NCBI GenBank assembly: GCA_900545075.1
Contig: UQXT01000036.1
Span: 1 to 19,821, forward strand
From: an uncultured Collinsella sp.
GTDB taxonomy: Bacteria > Actinomycetota > Coriobacteriia > Coriobacteriales > Coriobacteriaceae
Direction of reading: 5' to 3'
Length of the DNA: 19,821 nt
Shown here: in pieces, positions 1-6,768 of the stretch
How the letters are laid out: every line of letters begins with the position of its first letter
Numbering within the stretch: the stretch's first letter is position 1
Notes under the pieces: generated by a model
What the model was told of the DNA's origin: nothing
The model's database searches: none
What the model saw: the letters and a program-made list of their open reading frames with translations, nothing else
Program-made: the position numbers and the translations under genes

Positions 1-191
1 ACTACGCGACGGTCGAGCACGGCAAGACCTGTCCCCATTGCGGTAGCGGCGAGACATACCTGCTGCAGGGTCAGGAGGTCATGATCAAGCAGATCGAGAC
101 CCCCGACGAGGACCCGGCAGACGCTGTCCCCGACGGCCCTTCCGACGTCCCCGACGCCGTCGACGCCGCCAACCCCCTCCACATCGCCTAG
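1..191 (+). CDS. hypA: HypA/HybF-type nickel chaperone for hydrogenase maturation, C-terminal fragment
   Basis: Only the last 62 codons are in the window (frame starting at base 3, stop TAG 189-191); the start lies to the left. The visible part holds CPHCGS followed by a GQEVMIKQIE stretch. This is the arrangement of the HypA C-terminal half: second CxxC of the zinc site, then a short strand ending in the I-x-x-I-E motif. HypA proteins deliver nickel with HypB to [NiFe] hydrogenase precursors in the cytoplasm. The first CxxC and the N-terminal Met-His nickel site are out of view. After the family's usual end there is an acidic, proline- and aspartate-rich tail of about 25 residues, longer than in the enteric proteins. 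Another small zinc-ribbon protein is possible, but the spacing after the CxxC favours HypA. A palindromic repeat begins 11 bases after the stop. Confidence 0.72.
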   Translation, partial: YATVEHGKTCPHCGSGETYLLQGQEVMIKQIETPDEDPADAVPDGPSDVPDAVDAANPLHIA

Positions 192-202
192 GATTCCCTA
201 TA

Positions 203-269
203 AGTTGCGGTGAAATAGTTCCTAAATCCAGCCTTCTGGCTCTTAAACAAGAACTATTCCATCGCAACT
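203..269. repeat. 67-bp palindromic repeat, copy A
   Basis: Arms 203-221 and 251-269 are inverted repeats matching at 17 of 19 positions, with a small inner hairpin (AGCC TTCT GGCT). The element begins 11 bases after the hypA stop. A second element of exactly the same length sits at 14630-14696. The two share their first 16 bases, the final CGCAACT and a TTAAACA at the same internal offset, while parts of the stem differ. The identity of the family is not known to me; a REP-like or MITE-like element, or a 3'-end hairpin, would fit. Confidence 0.8.
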
Positions 270-511
270 ATTTTGAGTGGTTTCGTAACCATAAGTCATG
301 AAAATAGTCAAGCCATGTCCGTTTAAACAAAATAGTGGCAGTACGAGCGCATTCGCACTTGTTTAAAACCGATATTAATGAACAGCATGCTTGTGTCTGT
401 AAAATACATGGCTTGATGAGCGACGCTTTGGCGGGTAATGAGTCGAAAAACAGCGACGTAATCAATTTGTAACAAACTTAGACGTTTAAACAAATAATGG
501 TGACGCATAAT
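270..511. other. AT-richer intergenic stretch with nested inverted repeats, no credible gene
   Basis: This stretch between palindrome copy A and the insertion sequence is visibly richer in A and T than its surroundings. It contains an 11-bp inverted repeat (TCAAGCCATGT at 308-318 and its complement at 406-416). Nested inside is a second one, GTTTAAACAA at 321-330 against 359-369, whose loop folds further (AGTaCGA against TCGcACT). A third GTTTAAACAAA occurs at 484-494. Short open frames on the minus strand (268-465 and 323-508) have no ribosome binding site or recognisable protein and are not called. Function unknown; remnant mobile DNA is a reasonable guess. Confidence 0.5.
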
Positions 512-527
512 TTCTTTCGCAAATTGA
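512..527 (+). repeat. Left terminal inverted repeat of the insertion sequence
   Basis: These 16 bases are the exact reverse complement of 1832-1847. A perfect TTGACA hexamer overlaps the inner edge (524-529), but no -10 box lies at a normal distance from it. Confidence 0.88.
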
Positions 528-542
528 CAACCGCATAGCGGA

Positions 543-617
543 ACACGGCCCGCGCCCCGTCATATGATTTCTAGCGACTAAACAACAAATCACCGACGAA
601 GGGGGCACGGGCCGTGT
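543..617 (+). promoter_or_regulatory. Hairpin that would sequester the transposase start in read-through RNA
   Basis: Bases 543-558 pair with 602-617 at 15 of 16 positions (one C:A mismatch). The right arm contains the GGGGG ribosome binding site (601-605) and the GTG start (614-616). A TATGAT hexamer at 563-568 lies in the loop. If it is the native -10 box, transcripts starting inside the loop would lack the left arm and leave the start free, while transcripts entering from outside would fold and hide it. The -35 match is poor, so the promoter part is tentative; the pairing is directly visible. Confidence 0.6.
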
Positions 618-1804
618 CTGCGAACATCGTATCAGTCGACGAGGAGTCGCTGCGCAACGACATAAAGAATCTGGTGAGGAAGACCGTCGAGGAGACGCTC
701 AACGCACTGCTCGACGAGGAGGCGTCCGAGCTCGTCGGGGCCGAGCGCTACGAGAGGACGGCGGGCCGGGAGGCCTACCGCAGCGGCCACTACACGAGGA
801 GGCTCGTCACGGGCGCCGGGGAAGTCGAGCTCAGCGTGCCGAAGCTCCGCGGGGCGACCTTCCAGACGGCCGTCATCGAGCGCTACCGCAGGCGCGAGAC
901 CTCGGTCGAGGAGGCCATCGTCGAGATGTACCTGGCGGGCGTCTCCACCAGGAGGATCGAGGACGTCTCCGAGCTCCTGTGGGGAGCGCCGGTGTCCTCC
1001 GGCACCGTCTCCAACCTCAACGAGAGGGCCTTCGCGTCCATCGAGACATGGCGGCAGAGGCCGCTCGAGGGCGGCTACCCCTACGTCTTCGTCGACGGTA
1101 TCTACCTCAAGCGCAGCTGGGGAGGGTCCTACGAGAACGTGGCCGTGCTGGTCGCCATCGGCGTCAACTCCGCCGGCGACCGGGAGGTCATCGGCTGCTC
1201 CGAGGGGTACACCGAGTCCGCGGAGTCCTGGCGCGAATTCTTCTCCTGGCTCAAGGGACGCGGGCTCTCCGGCGTACGGCTCGTCACCGGCGACAAGTGC
1301 GCGGGGATGCTCGGTGCGCTCGAGGAGGTGTTCCCCGGGGCCCGCTACCAGCGCTGCACGGTGCATTTCTACCGCAACGTGCTGGGAAGGGTTCCCGTGA
1401 CCAGGCGGAAGGCCGCAGCGCGCATGCTGAAGGCGATCCACGCGCAGGAATCGCGCGAGGCATGCGCCAGAAAAGCCGAGGAGGTGGCGGAGGAGCTGGA
1501 ATCGATGAGGCTCGGGGCGGCCGCGAGGACGGTGCGCGACGGGTTCGCCGAGACGCTTGCCTACACGGAATTCCCACCGGAGCACTGGCGCCGGATCAGG
1601 ACGAACAACGGGATCGAGCGCATCAACCGCGAGATCAGGAGGAGGACGAGGGTCGTCGGGACCTTCCCAGACGGCAATTCGGCTCTGATGTTGGTGACGG
1701 CGAGGCTGAAGTACATAGTGGAGCACGAGTGGGGCAAGAGGAGGTACTTGGACATGTCGAAGCTGGAGGAGATGGACGAGCTGAGGGGAAAGGCGGAGGG
1801 CTAG
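614..1804 (+). CDS. IS256-family transposase (DDE type)
   Basis: The 396-residue protein matches the IS256/MULE-like transposases in length and layout. Candidate catalytic residues are D161 in the YVFVDGIYLK strand, D227 in VTGDKCAGM and E335 in NNGIERINRE. The conserved CTVHFYRN block lies at 248-255, between the second D and the E. The N-terminal part (about 1-95) is the basic DNA-binding region, with the SVPKLRG stretch common in the family. Translation begins at GTG 614, preceded by a purine-rich AAGGGGG site. The frame is intact, so the element could still be active. Codon use is strongly GC-ending, heavy in GAG and AGG, and differs from the flanking AT-richer sequence. The enzyme cuts and joins the element ends and acts on DNA in the cytoplasm. 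Confidence 0.95.
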   Translation: MSANIVSVDEESLRNDIKNLVRKTVEETLNALLDEEASELVGAERYERTAGREAYRSGHYTRRLVTGAGEVELSVPKLRGATFQTAVIERYRRRETSVEEAIVEMYLAGVSTRRIEDVSELLWGAPVSSGTVSNLNERAFASIETWRQRPLEGGYPYVFVDGIYLKRSWGGSYENVAVLVAIGVNSAGDREVIGCSEGYTESAESWREFFSWLKGRGLSGVRLVTGDKCAGMLGALEEVFPGARYQRCTVHFYRNVLGRVPVTRRKAAARMLKAIHAQESREACARKAEEVAEELESMRLGAAARTVRDGFAETLAYTEFPPEHWRRIRTNNGIERINREIRRRTRVVGTFPDGNSALMLVTARLKYIVEHEWGKRRYLDMSKLEEMDELRGKAEG

Positions 1805-1831
1805 AAGAGGACGGGGCCGGAGACGGCTAAA

Positions 1832-1847
1832 TCAATTTGCGAAAGAA
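1832..1847 (-). repeat. Right terminal inverted repeat of the insertion sequence
   Basis: TCAATTTGCGAAAGAA is the exact complement of the left repeat at 512-527. It lies 27 bases after the transposase stop. Confidence 0.88.
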
Positions 1848-1917
1848 TCTTGACGGTACCCAAGATGCCACGACGGCCCCGGCTGCAGGACCGATAGGGC
1901 AACAGGTGCCGGCATGC

Positions 1918-1947
1918 AAAAAGGGCGCTGACCTTCGTCAACGCCCT
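1918..1947 (-). terminator. Rho-independent terminator of argR
   Basis: Read on the minus strand, AGGGCG and CGCCCT (1922-1927 and 1942-1947) enclose an inner TGAC/GTCA stem with a GAAG loop, followed by five T. It lies about 50 bases past the argR stop, on the correct strand. Confidence 0.85.
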
Positions 1948-1997
1948 CGGCAATTACCTATAGCAACAATCGGCACAGCAGCAGTGCCGCAACTCCC

Positions 1998-2435
1998 CTA
2001 CTTGTGGGAGTTACTCAGCTTGTTGATGAGTGCCTCAAGGCGCTCGCCGTCCTCGGCCGTCTGCGCAATGACCAAGATCGTGTCGTTGCCGGCAAGCGAG
2101 CCAAGCACGTCGGGCAGCTCCGCAGCATCGACAGCTGCGGCAATACCAGAAGCCGTACCGGGCTGTGCCTTGATCATAACCAGATTATCGGTGCGCAGTA
2201 CGCCGGTAACCAACTCGGAAACCATGCGCTGCAGATGCAGGTCCTCGGCAAGGACATAGATGCCCTCGGGGAGCTTACGCAGTCCCATGTCCGCGATATC
2301 GCGCGAAACGGTCGCCTGCGTGCAATCGAAACCCATGGCGCGAAGCTCGTCTACCAAAACGCGCTGCGTGCGCACGTCCTTATTGCGAACAATATCTCTG
2401 ATGGCATCCTGGCGCCCATTGCGTTTTTTGGCCAT
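1998..2435 (-). CDS. argR: Arginine repressor ArgR
   Basis: The 145-residue protein has the two ArgR domains. The N-terminal winged helix (about 1-70) contains the recognition helix region QATVSRDIADMGL. The C-terminal arginine-binding and hexamerisation domain contains GTASGIAAAVDAAELPDVLGSLAGNDTILV-type sequence, including the aspartate pair used for arginine contact in the family. I chose the ATG at 2433-2435 (MAKKRNGRQ) because GGAGTGAGG stands a few bases before it. An upstream in-frame start (2468) would add 11 unconserved residues. ArgR represses arginine biosynthesis genes when arginine is plentiful; no arg genes are in this window. It is transcribed alone and has its own terminator. 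Confidence 0.95.
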   Translation of the reverse strand: MAKKRNGRQDAIRDIVRNKDVRTQRVLVDELRAMGFDCTQATVSRDIADMGLRKLPEGIYVLAEDLHLQRMVSELVTGVLRTDNLVMIKAQPGTASGIAAAVDAAELPDVLGSLAGNDTILVIAQTAEDGERLEALINKLSNSHK

Positions 2436-2525
2436 ACAAAACCTCACTCCAAAAGATGGTGGAGACAATCACTTAGTGTTTGAATAGTTTAGCGCTATTT
2501 GAGGGTTTTAGTGAATAAGAACGCA

Positions 2526-2558
2526 TTTCGAAACAATTCCATGCAATTTATTTCGAAA
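2526..2558. promoter_or_regulatory. Pair of TTTCGAAA palindromes upstream of argR
   Basis: The 8-bp palindrome TTTCGAAA occurs at 2526-2533 and again at 2551-2558, 25 bases apart centre to centre. Both are in the AT-rich gap between the glycosyltransferase-like gene and argR. The spacing is close to two and a half helix turns. They could be operator half-sites, but they do not match the ARG box consensus well. Confidence 0.3.
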
Positions 2559-2567
2559 ATCACGCTA

Positions 2568-3644
2568 CTAGACAGTCCTGGCGCCCGAACGATTGAAAAA
2601 GGCCGCCAGATGCGTATACAACGCACACCGCGTGGGCTTGGCGCTGGCTATCGAACCATAGAGCAGGCCTAGGCCACGATGATTGCCCTTTAGAGCCGCA
2701 ACCATCTGACGGGTACGCTGTGCTTCGAGCATATCATGCAAACGGGCCGAACGCTCTATTGAAGACACCCCATGGGGACTCAGACACAAATTTTCGATGC
2801 AGGCGACCAGACCGGCGTAGTAATACCGCTGGCAAACCAGTTTCAACTGATCGCCACCGCCCGCGACGGCAAGCGAGTCAGCAAGCCTGTCGAGTGCCCC
2901 GATATCATCAGAAAGCCTGGCAAACATCGTGGGGTCAAACGTCTCCGTAATCGACGGCGCCACTGCATGAAAACGGGCACGGCCACATCCCGATACGCGC
3001 TTTGCCTGCGAAAGCGCGAACGTCAAAAAAGACACCGTGCGAAATGCATCGCCATGCGCAAGGCACGCCTCAAAGAGAGCGCGATCATACAGCACGCCGG
3101 AGGACTGCCGGACTAAACCACAGGAAACCAATTGGGTCAGGCAGGCCGCCTGGTCCTCGTCGCCAGAAACGGATGTCGCGTCCAAAACTCGGGAATGGCG
3201 CTCGCGGTGAACATCGTAGCGATCGAGCGAAACAGAAGGAAACACAATGTCAGCCGAAGCGTCGCAGGAGCTATCGACCATCTGCGAAAGGGACTGCGGT
3301 GCAAACCACTCATTGGTATTCATCGCAATGATCTGGGAGCCGCGCGAAGCCGCAAAGCCGGCACGCAGGCAGGCGCCAGGCGCTGGGTCCTCAACATCAA
3401 TCAAATCAATATGGATGTCCCTGTCGGCGGCAACTTCGAGCGAATGGTGCACACCAGCTACCACGCCGCGGCAAACGACGACAATTTGCAAATCGTAGAG
3501 GTCTTGGTTCTGGATGCTCTCGAGAGCGCGCATCGTATAACTGGGCGAACCCTCAACAATCAGGATCACCGAAAGTCGCGGATGCGAACCACGTCGAACC
3601 AAGTTTTCCGTCCTCTCGACAGCTAGTAACAAACTGTCGTTCAT
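2568..3644 (-). CDS. Glycosyltransferase family 2-like protein with degenerate DxD motif
   Basis: The 358-residue protein opens its fold at about residue 24 with LSVILIVEGSPSYTMRALESIQNQ, then DLQIVVVCRG. This is the nucleotide-binding start of GT-A family 2 glycosyltransferases. The metal-binding DxD is expected near residue 109, after IIAM, but the sequence there reads NTNEW, with no aspartate pair. The C-terminal 230 residues are not recognisable to me. No signal peptide or membrane segment is visible, so it is probably cytoplasmic or peripherally membrane-bound. The start at 3644 (MNDS) is preferred over 3659 because GGGGTG precedes it. It follows truA on the same strand after a 119-base gap. 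A sugar-transfer role is inferred from fold only; loss of activity is possible. Confidence 0.6.
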   Translation of the reverse strand: MNDSLLLAVERTENLVRRGSHPRLSVILIVEGSPSYTMRALESIQNQDLYDLQIVVVCRGVVAGVHHSLEVAADRDIHIDLIDVEDPAPGACLRAGFAASRGSQIIAMNTNEWFAPQSLSQMVDSSCDASADIVFPSVSLDRYDVHRERHSRVLDATSVSGDEDQAACLTQLVSCGLVRQSSGVLYDRALFEACLAHGDAFRTVSFLTFALSQAKRVSGCGRARFHAVAPSITETFDPTMFARLSDDIGALDRLADSLAVAGGGDQLKLVCQRYYYAGLVACIENLCLSPHGVSSIERSARLHDMLEAQRTRQMVAALKGNHRGLGLLYGSIASAKPTRCALYTHLAAFFNRSGARTV

Positions 3645-3664
3645 GGTACACCCCGGCAATTAAT

Positions 3665-3680
3665 GCGGGCGGTCGCCCGC
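3665..3680. other. GC-rich hairpin between truA and the glycosyltransferase-like gene
   Basis: GCGGGC and GCCCGC pair around a GGTC loop. No T-run follows on the minus strand, so it is not a standard intrinsic terminator. It lies about 20 bases before the start of the downstream gene and could affect its translation. Confidence 0.4.
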
Positions 3681-3763
3681 CGCGATGCACGTCAAGAACA
3701 GATGTTGTACACGCCCCGCCCACAGGCGCCGCACACAAAGATCACCGTCAGACAGCCACTTCC

Positions 3764-4588
3764 CTAATCGAGCACCACAAACTCGGTGGGGTCGTAGTCC
3801 ACACCCATAAAAGTAAGACCGCATGCGGGCGCCGTAGGACCAGCAGCGGAGCGATCGCAGGCATCAATTACCTCGCGCATCCACTCGGGATCGCGGCGAT
3901 GCATGCCGATCTCGACAAGGGTGCCCACAATGGTTCGCACCATCGAATGTAAAAACGCATTGCCCTCGATGGTAAACGTGAGGATTTTCTCGCCAAAGGC
4001 GACCTCATGACCAAACTCGGCACGCATTACACAACGGTGCGTAGGCTTTCCCACGGCAGAGGCGACCTTGCAAAAGCTCTTGAAGTCCTGCTCGCCCAAA
4101 AGCGCAGGGCAGGCGGCCACCATCGCATCGACGTCGAGGGGATAGCGATGCCACCACACGGCACCGCGTGACAGCACGGGCCGCGCGTCACGGTCGGCAA
4201 TGCGATAGGTGTACGTGCGAGAACGCGCGTCAAAACGAGCAGAAAAGCCTTTACGGGCCCTGTAGACCTCGTTTATGGCGATATCTTTGGGCAGCAGAGC
4301 ATCCATAGCCCGCAGCCACCTACGGCGCGTACACGCGAGCTCAGCGTCCGTTACGGGCACGCTGATGTATTGGGCCACCGCATGCACACCGGCATCGGTA
4401 CGCCCAGCGCACGTCAGACCGATTGGGCGGCGCAGCAACGTCTCGATTGCACGGCGTAGCTCACCCGCAACCGTCGTCTGGCCCGGCTGCTCGGCAAATC
4501 CGCTATAGGAGGAGCCATCGTAGGCCACACGAAATACAAGGGTGGCGTCGAGCTCGGGGGTCGAATTGAAATCAGACGGCGCAGTCAT
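3764..4588 (-). CDS. truA: tRNA pseudouridine(38-40) synthase TruA
   Basis: The 274-residue protein is the normal TruA length. The catalytic motif GRTDAGVHA is at 62-70, with D65 as the nucleophilic aspartate. An N-terminal VAYDGSSYSGF block and the later FxSFCK and NAFLHSMVRTIVGTLVEIG blocks are also characteristic. TruA converts uridines 38, 39 and 40 in the anticodon arm of many tRNAs to pseudouridine. The ATG at 4588 is preceded by AGGGAGC. The gene lies downstream of rplQ, a common arrangement in Gram-positive bacteria, but the strong terminator at 4624-4654 separates them. truA must therefore rely on read-through or on a promoter in the 90-base gap that I could not identify. Confidence 0.95.
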   Translation of the reverse strand: MTAPSDFNSTPELDATLVFRVAYDGSSYSGFAEQPGQTTVAGELRRAIETLLRRPIGLTCAGRTDAGVHAVAQYISVPVTDAELACTRRRWLRAMDALLPKDIAINEVYRARKGFSARFDARSRTYTYRIADRDARPVLSRGAVWWHRYPLDVDAMVAACPALLGEQDFKSFCKVASAVGKPTHRCVMRAEFGHEVAFGEKILTFTIEGNAFLHSMVRTIVGTLVEIGMHRRDPEWMREVIDACDRSAAGPTAPACGLTFMGVDYDPTEFVVLD

Positions 4589-4623
4589 GGGCGCTCCCTA
4601 CAAACAAGCAACGGTATTGCGAC

Positions 4624-4654
4624 AAAAAAAGAGGGGCACGCGAACGTACCCCTC
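4624..4654 (-). terminator. Rho-independent terminator after rplQ
   Basis: On the minus strand GAGGGG-T-ACG TTCG CGT-G-CCCCTC forms a near-perfect stem with a UUCG loop (4631-4654), followed by seven T (4624-4630). It ends the ribosomal cluster about 25 bases after the rplQ stop. Confidence 0.92.
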
Positions 4655-4680
4655 GAATATAGCCTATGCAGACGGAATGT

Positions 4681-5148
4681 CTACTCAGCGGTCTCCTCAG
4701 CGGGAGCCTCCTCGACAGCCTCGACCTTCTTGGGAGCAGCGGCCTTCTTGGGGGCCGGAGCAGCCTTCTTGGCCTTGGGCGTGCAAGGCTCGGTGACGAG
4801 TTCCATGATAACGATGGGGGCGTTGTCGCCCTTGCGGTTACCGAGTTTCATGATGCGGGTGTAACCGCCATTGCGGTCCTGCCACATGCCCTGAGCAGCC
4901 TTGTCGAAGATCTCGGCAACGAGCTGCTTATCGCCGAGCTTGGCGATAGCCAGACGACGAGAGTGCAGGTCGCCCTTCTTGGCCCAGGTGATGATCGGAT
5001 CGACGACCGAACGCAGCGCCTTAGCGCGGGTCTCGGTGGTCTTGATGCGGTCGTTCTCGAAGAGGGCCTTAGCAAGGCTCTTCTTCATGGCCTTGGTGTG
5101 GCTCGCATCGGTGCCGAGCTTCAGGCCCTTCTTAACGTTGTGACGCAT
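4681..5148 (-). CDS. rplQ: 50S ribosomal protein L17
   Basis: The 155-residue protein begins MRHNVKKGLKLG and continues with RRLAIAKLGDKQLVAEIFD and GGYTRIMKLGNRKGDNAPIVIMELV, the L17 core, ending near residue 120. A further 35 residues form a lysine-, alanine- and glutamate-rich tail (KKAAPAPKKAAAPKK, then acidic), which is common in actinobacterial L17 and probably unstructured. L17 binds 23S rRNA near the exit tunnel. It is the last gene of the cluster, 30 bases after rpoA, and is followed by a strong terminator. Confidence 0.97.
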   Translation of the reverse strand: MRHNVKKGLKLGTDASHTKAMKKSLAKALFENDRIKTTETRAKALRSVVDPIITWAKKGDLHSRRLAIAKLGDKQLVAEIFDKAAQGMWQDRNGGYTRIMKLGNRKGDNAPIVIMELVTEPCTPKAKKAAPAPKKAAAPKKVEAVEEAPAEETAE

Positions 5149-5178
5149 GGTCTAGTTTCTCCTCAAATATGCGAAGCA

Positions 5179-6120
5179 TTAAGCCTTCAGGCTCAGGCCC
5201 ATGGACTCAAGCTTGTCCTTCACTTCCTCGATCGACTTAACACCGAAGTTACGGATGTTGAGCAGATCGTTCTCCGAGAACTCAACGAGCTGACGGACCG
5301 AGTGAATGCTGGCGCGCTTAAGGCAGTTGTAGGAACGGACGGAAAGGTCCAGATCCTCGATCTGCTTGTCCAGCTCGGCGTTGTCGTTGGTGACCTCGGG
5401 AGCGAAGATCGAAGCCTCCTCCTCGACCTCGGGGGTCTCGGCAAGGTTCATAAAGGCGGCCATATGCTGGTTGATGATATTGGCAGCCTGGACCACGGCG
5501 TCGCGCGGGGCGATGGAGCCGTTGGTCTCGATCTCGAGGACAAGGCGGTCGTAGTCGGTGTGCTGACCGACACGGCAAGCCTCAACGAGCTTGGCGCAAC
5601 GGGAAACCGGCGAGTACAGCGAGTCGACGTGGATCACACCGATGGGATCGTTGTCGCGCTTGTTGGCCTCGCCAGAAACATAGCCGCGGCCATAGCCGAT
5701 GCGCATGCTCATGGTGAGATGGCCGCCCTCAGTGAGCGTAGCAATGTGCTGCTCGGGGTTGACCAGCTCAAACTCGGACGGAATAAAGAAGTCCGCACCG
5801 GTGACCTCGCAAGGGCCGTCAACCGAGATGGTGGCGGTTGCCTCGTCGGTCGTGCCGAGAGCCCTGAAGACAAGACCCTTGACATTCAGGACGATATCGG
5901 TGACATCCTCGACCATGTTAGGGATGGTCATGAACTCGTGCTGCGCACCATCGATCTGAATGGCCTCGACGGCGGCACCCTCGAGCGAGGACAGAAGAAC
6001 ACGACGAAGCGAGTTACCCAGCGTATCACCGTAGCCACGCTCGAGCGGCTCGACGGAGACACGAGCAGAGGTCTCGTTGATCTCTTCGACCTGAACCTGA
6101 GGCCTAATGAATTCTGACAT
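5179..6120 (-). CDS. rpoA: DNA-directed RNA polymerase subunit alpha
   Basis: The 313-residue protein has both alpha domains. The N-terminal assembly domain (about 1-225) includes PLERGYGDTLGNSLRRVLLSSLEGAAV, which drives dimerisation and contacts beta and beta'. An acidic linker (about 226-250) leads to the C-terminal domain, with RSYNCLKRASIHSVRQLVEFSENDLLNIRNFGVKSIEEVKDKL. That domain binds UP elements and activators. Length and order are standard. It lies between rpsD and rplQ, as in most bacteria, with short gaps that imply cotranscription. Confidence 0.98.
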   Translation of the reverse strand: MSEFIRPQVQVEEINETSARVSVEPLERGYGDTLGNSLRRVLLSSLEGAAVEAIQIDGAQHEFMTIPNMVEDVTDIVLNVKGLVFRALGTTDEATATISVDGPCEVTGADFFIPSEFELVNPEQHIATLTEGGHLTMSMRIGYGRGYVSGEANKRDNDPIGVIHVDSLYSPVSRCAKLVEACRVGQHTDYDRLVLEIETNGSIAPRDAVVQAANIINQHMAAFMNLAETPEVEEEASIFAPEVTNDNAELDKQIEDLDLSVRSYNCLKRASIHSVRQLVEFSENDLLNIRNFGVKSIEEVKDKLESMGLSLKA

Positions 6121-6152
6121 GTATTACCTCCAGCCTCAGCAGCCCGGATGGA

Positions 6153-6749
6153 CTACTTAGAGTAGAGCTCGACGATGAGCTGCTCGTTGATATCACCGCT
6201 GATCTGCTCACGCGTCGGCAGAGCGAGCACGTTACCAGACAGCTTCTCGATATCGACCTCGAGCCAGCCAGGGACCTCAAAGCGCTCGGAGGAAATCAGG
6301 GCCTCCTTGATGGGGAGGAGGTCACGGAACTTCTCGCCGACAGCGACGACGTCGCCGGCCTTGACGCGGTAGGACGGGATGTCCACGCGCTTGCCGTTCA
6401 CGGTGAAGTGACCGTGACGGACGGACTGACGAGCCTCTTTGCGGGTACGGGCGAAGCCAAGACGGAAGACGACGTTGTCGAGGCGAGACTCAAGGATGAT
6501 CATGAGGTTCTCACCGGTGACGCCGTTCATCTTACGGGCCTTGTTGAAGTAGCCGTGGAACTGCTTCTCCAGAATGCCATAAATGAACTTGACCTTCTGC
6601 TTCTCGCGCAGCTGCATGCCGTACTCAGATTCCTTGCGACGGCGCTTGGGCTGGCGGATAGATTCCTTCTTGCTGCTGTAACCGAGCTCAGCGGGATCGA
6701 TCCCGAGCTGACGGCAGCGCTTAAGAACAGGAGTCCTGTCGATTGCCAT
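6153..6749 (-). CDS. rpsD: 30S ribosomal protein S4
   Basis: The 198-residue protein shows the S4 core, with LREKQKVKFIYGILEKQFHGYF and the S4 RNA-binding domain around SRLDNVVFRLGFARTRKEARQSVRHGHFTVNGKRV. The N-terminal segment has one cysteine (RCRQLGID) rather than the four-cysteine zinc site of other S4 proteins, so this is the zinc-independent type. S4 nucleates 30S assembly on 16S rRNA and in several bacteria represses its own operon. It sits between rpsK and rpoA, in the usual alpha operon order. Confidence 0.97.
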   Translation of the reverse strand: MAIDRTPVLKRCRQLGIDPAELGYSSKKESIRQPKRRRKESEYGMQLREKQKVKFIYGILEKQFHGYFNKARKMNGVTGENLMIILESRLDNVVFRLGFARTRKEARQSVRHGHFTVNGKRVDIPSYRVKAGDVVAVGEKFRDLLPIKEALISSERFEVPGWLEVDIEKLSGNVLALPTREQISGDINEQLIVELYSK

Positions 6750-6768
6750 ATTGATACGATCCTTTCAG

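Larger units (their letters stand above)
512..1847 (+). mobile_element. Complete IS256-family insertion sequence
   Basis: Perfect 16-bp terminal inverted repeats TTCTTTCGCAAATTGA occur at 512-527 and, as complement, at 1832-1847. They enclose one full-length transposase gene. The total of about 1.34 kb and a single DDE transposase of about 400 residues are typical of IS256. The next outer base on each side does not pair (511 against 1848), so the ends are placed to within a base or two. I could not find the 8-9 bp target duplication expected for the family. The element separates hypA from argR. Confidence 0.88.

Noticed and set aside
268..508. Two small minus-strand open frames between hypA and the insertion sequence
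   Set aside because: They overlap each other in different frames, lack ribosome binding sites and resemble no protein.
524..552. Perfect TTGACA in the left terminal repeat as a transposase promoter
   Set aside because: At 16-18 bases downstream there is only GC-rich sequence and no -10 box.
632..1726. 364-codon minus-strand open frame inside the transposase
   Set aside because: It is antisense to a transposase with a complete DDE set; it is rich in proline and arginine and shows no motifs.
2436..2530. ARG box for argR self-regulation
   Set aside because: GTGAATAAGAACGCATT is only a partial match to the inverted TGAAT consensus; not strong enough to list.
3665..3680. Hairpin as the truA terminator
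   Set aside because: There is no T-run after the stem on the minus strand, and it is near the next gene's start rather than the truA stop.
4666..6117. Long plus-strand open frame (483 codons) over rplQ and rpoA
   Set aside because: It is antisense to two certain genes; its leucine-, valine- and aspartate-rich translation is the usual shadow of GC-rich codon use.
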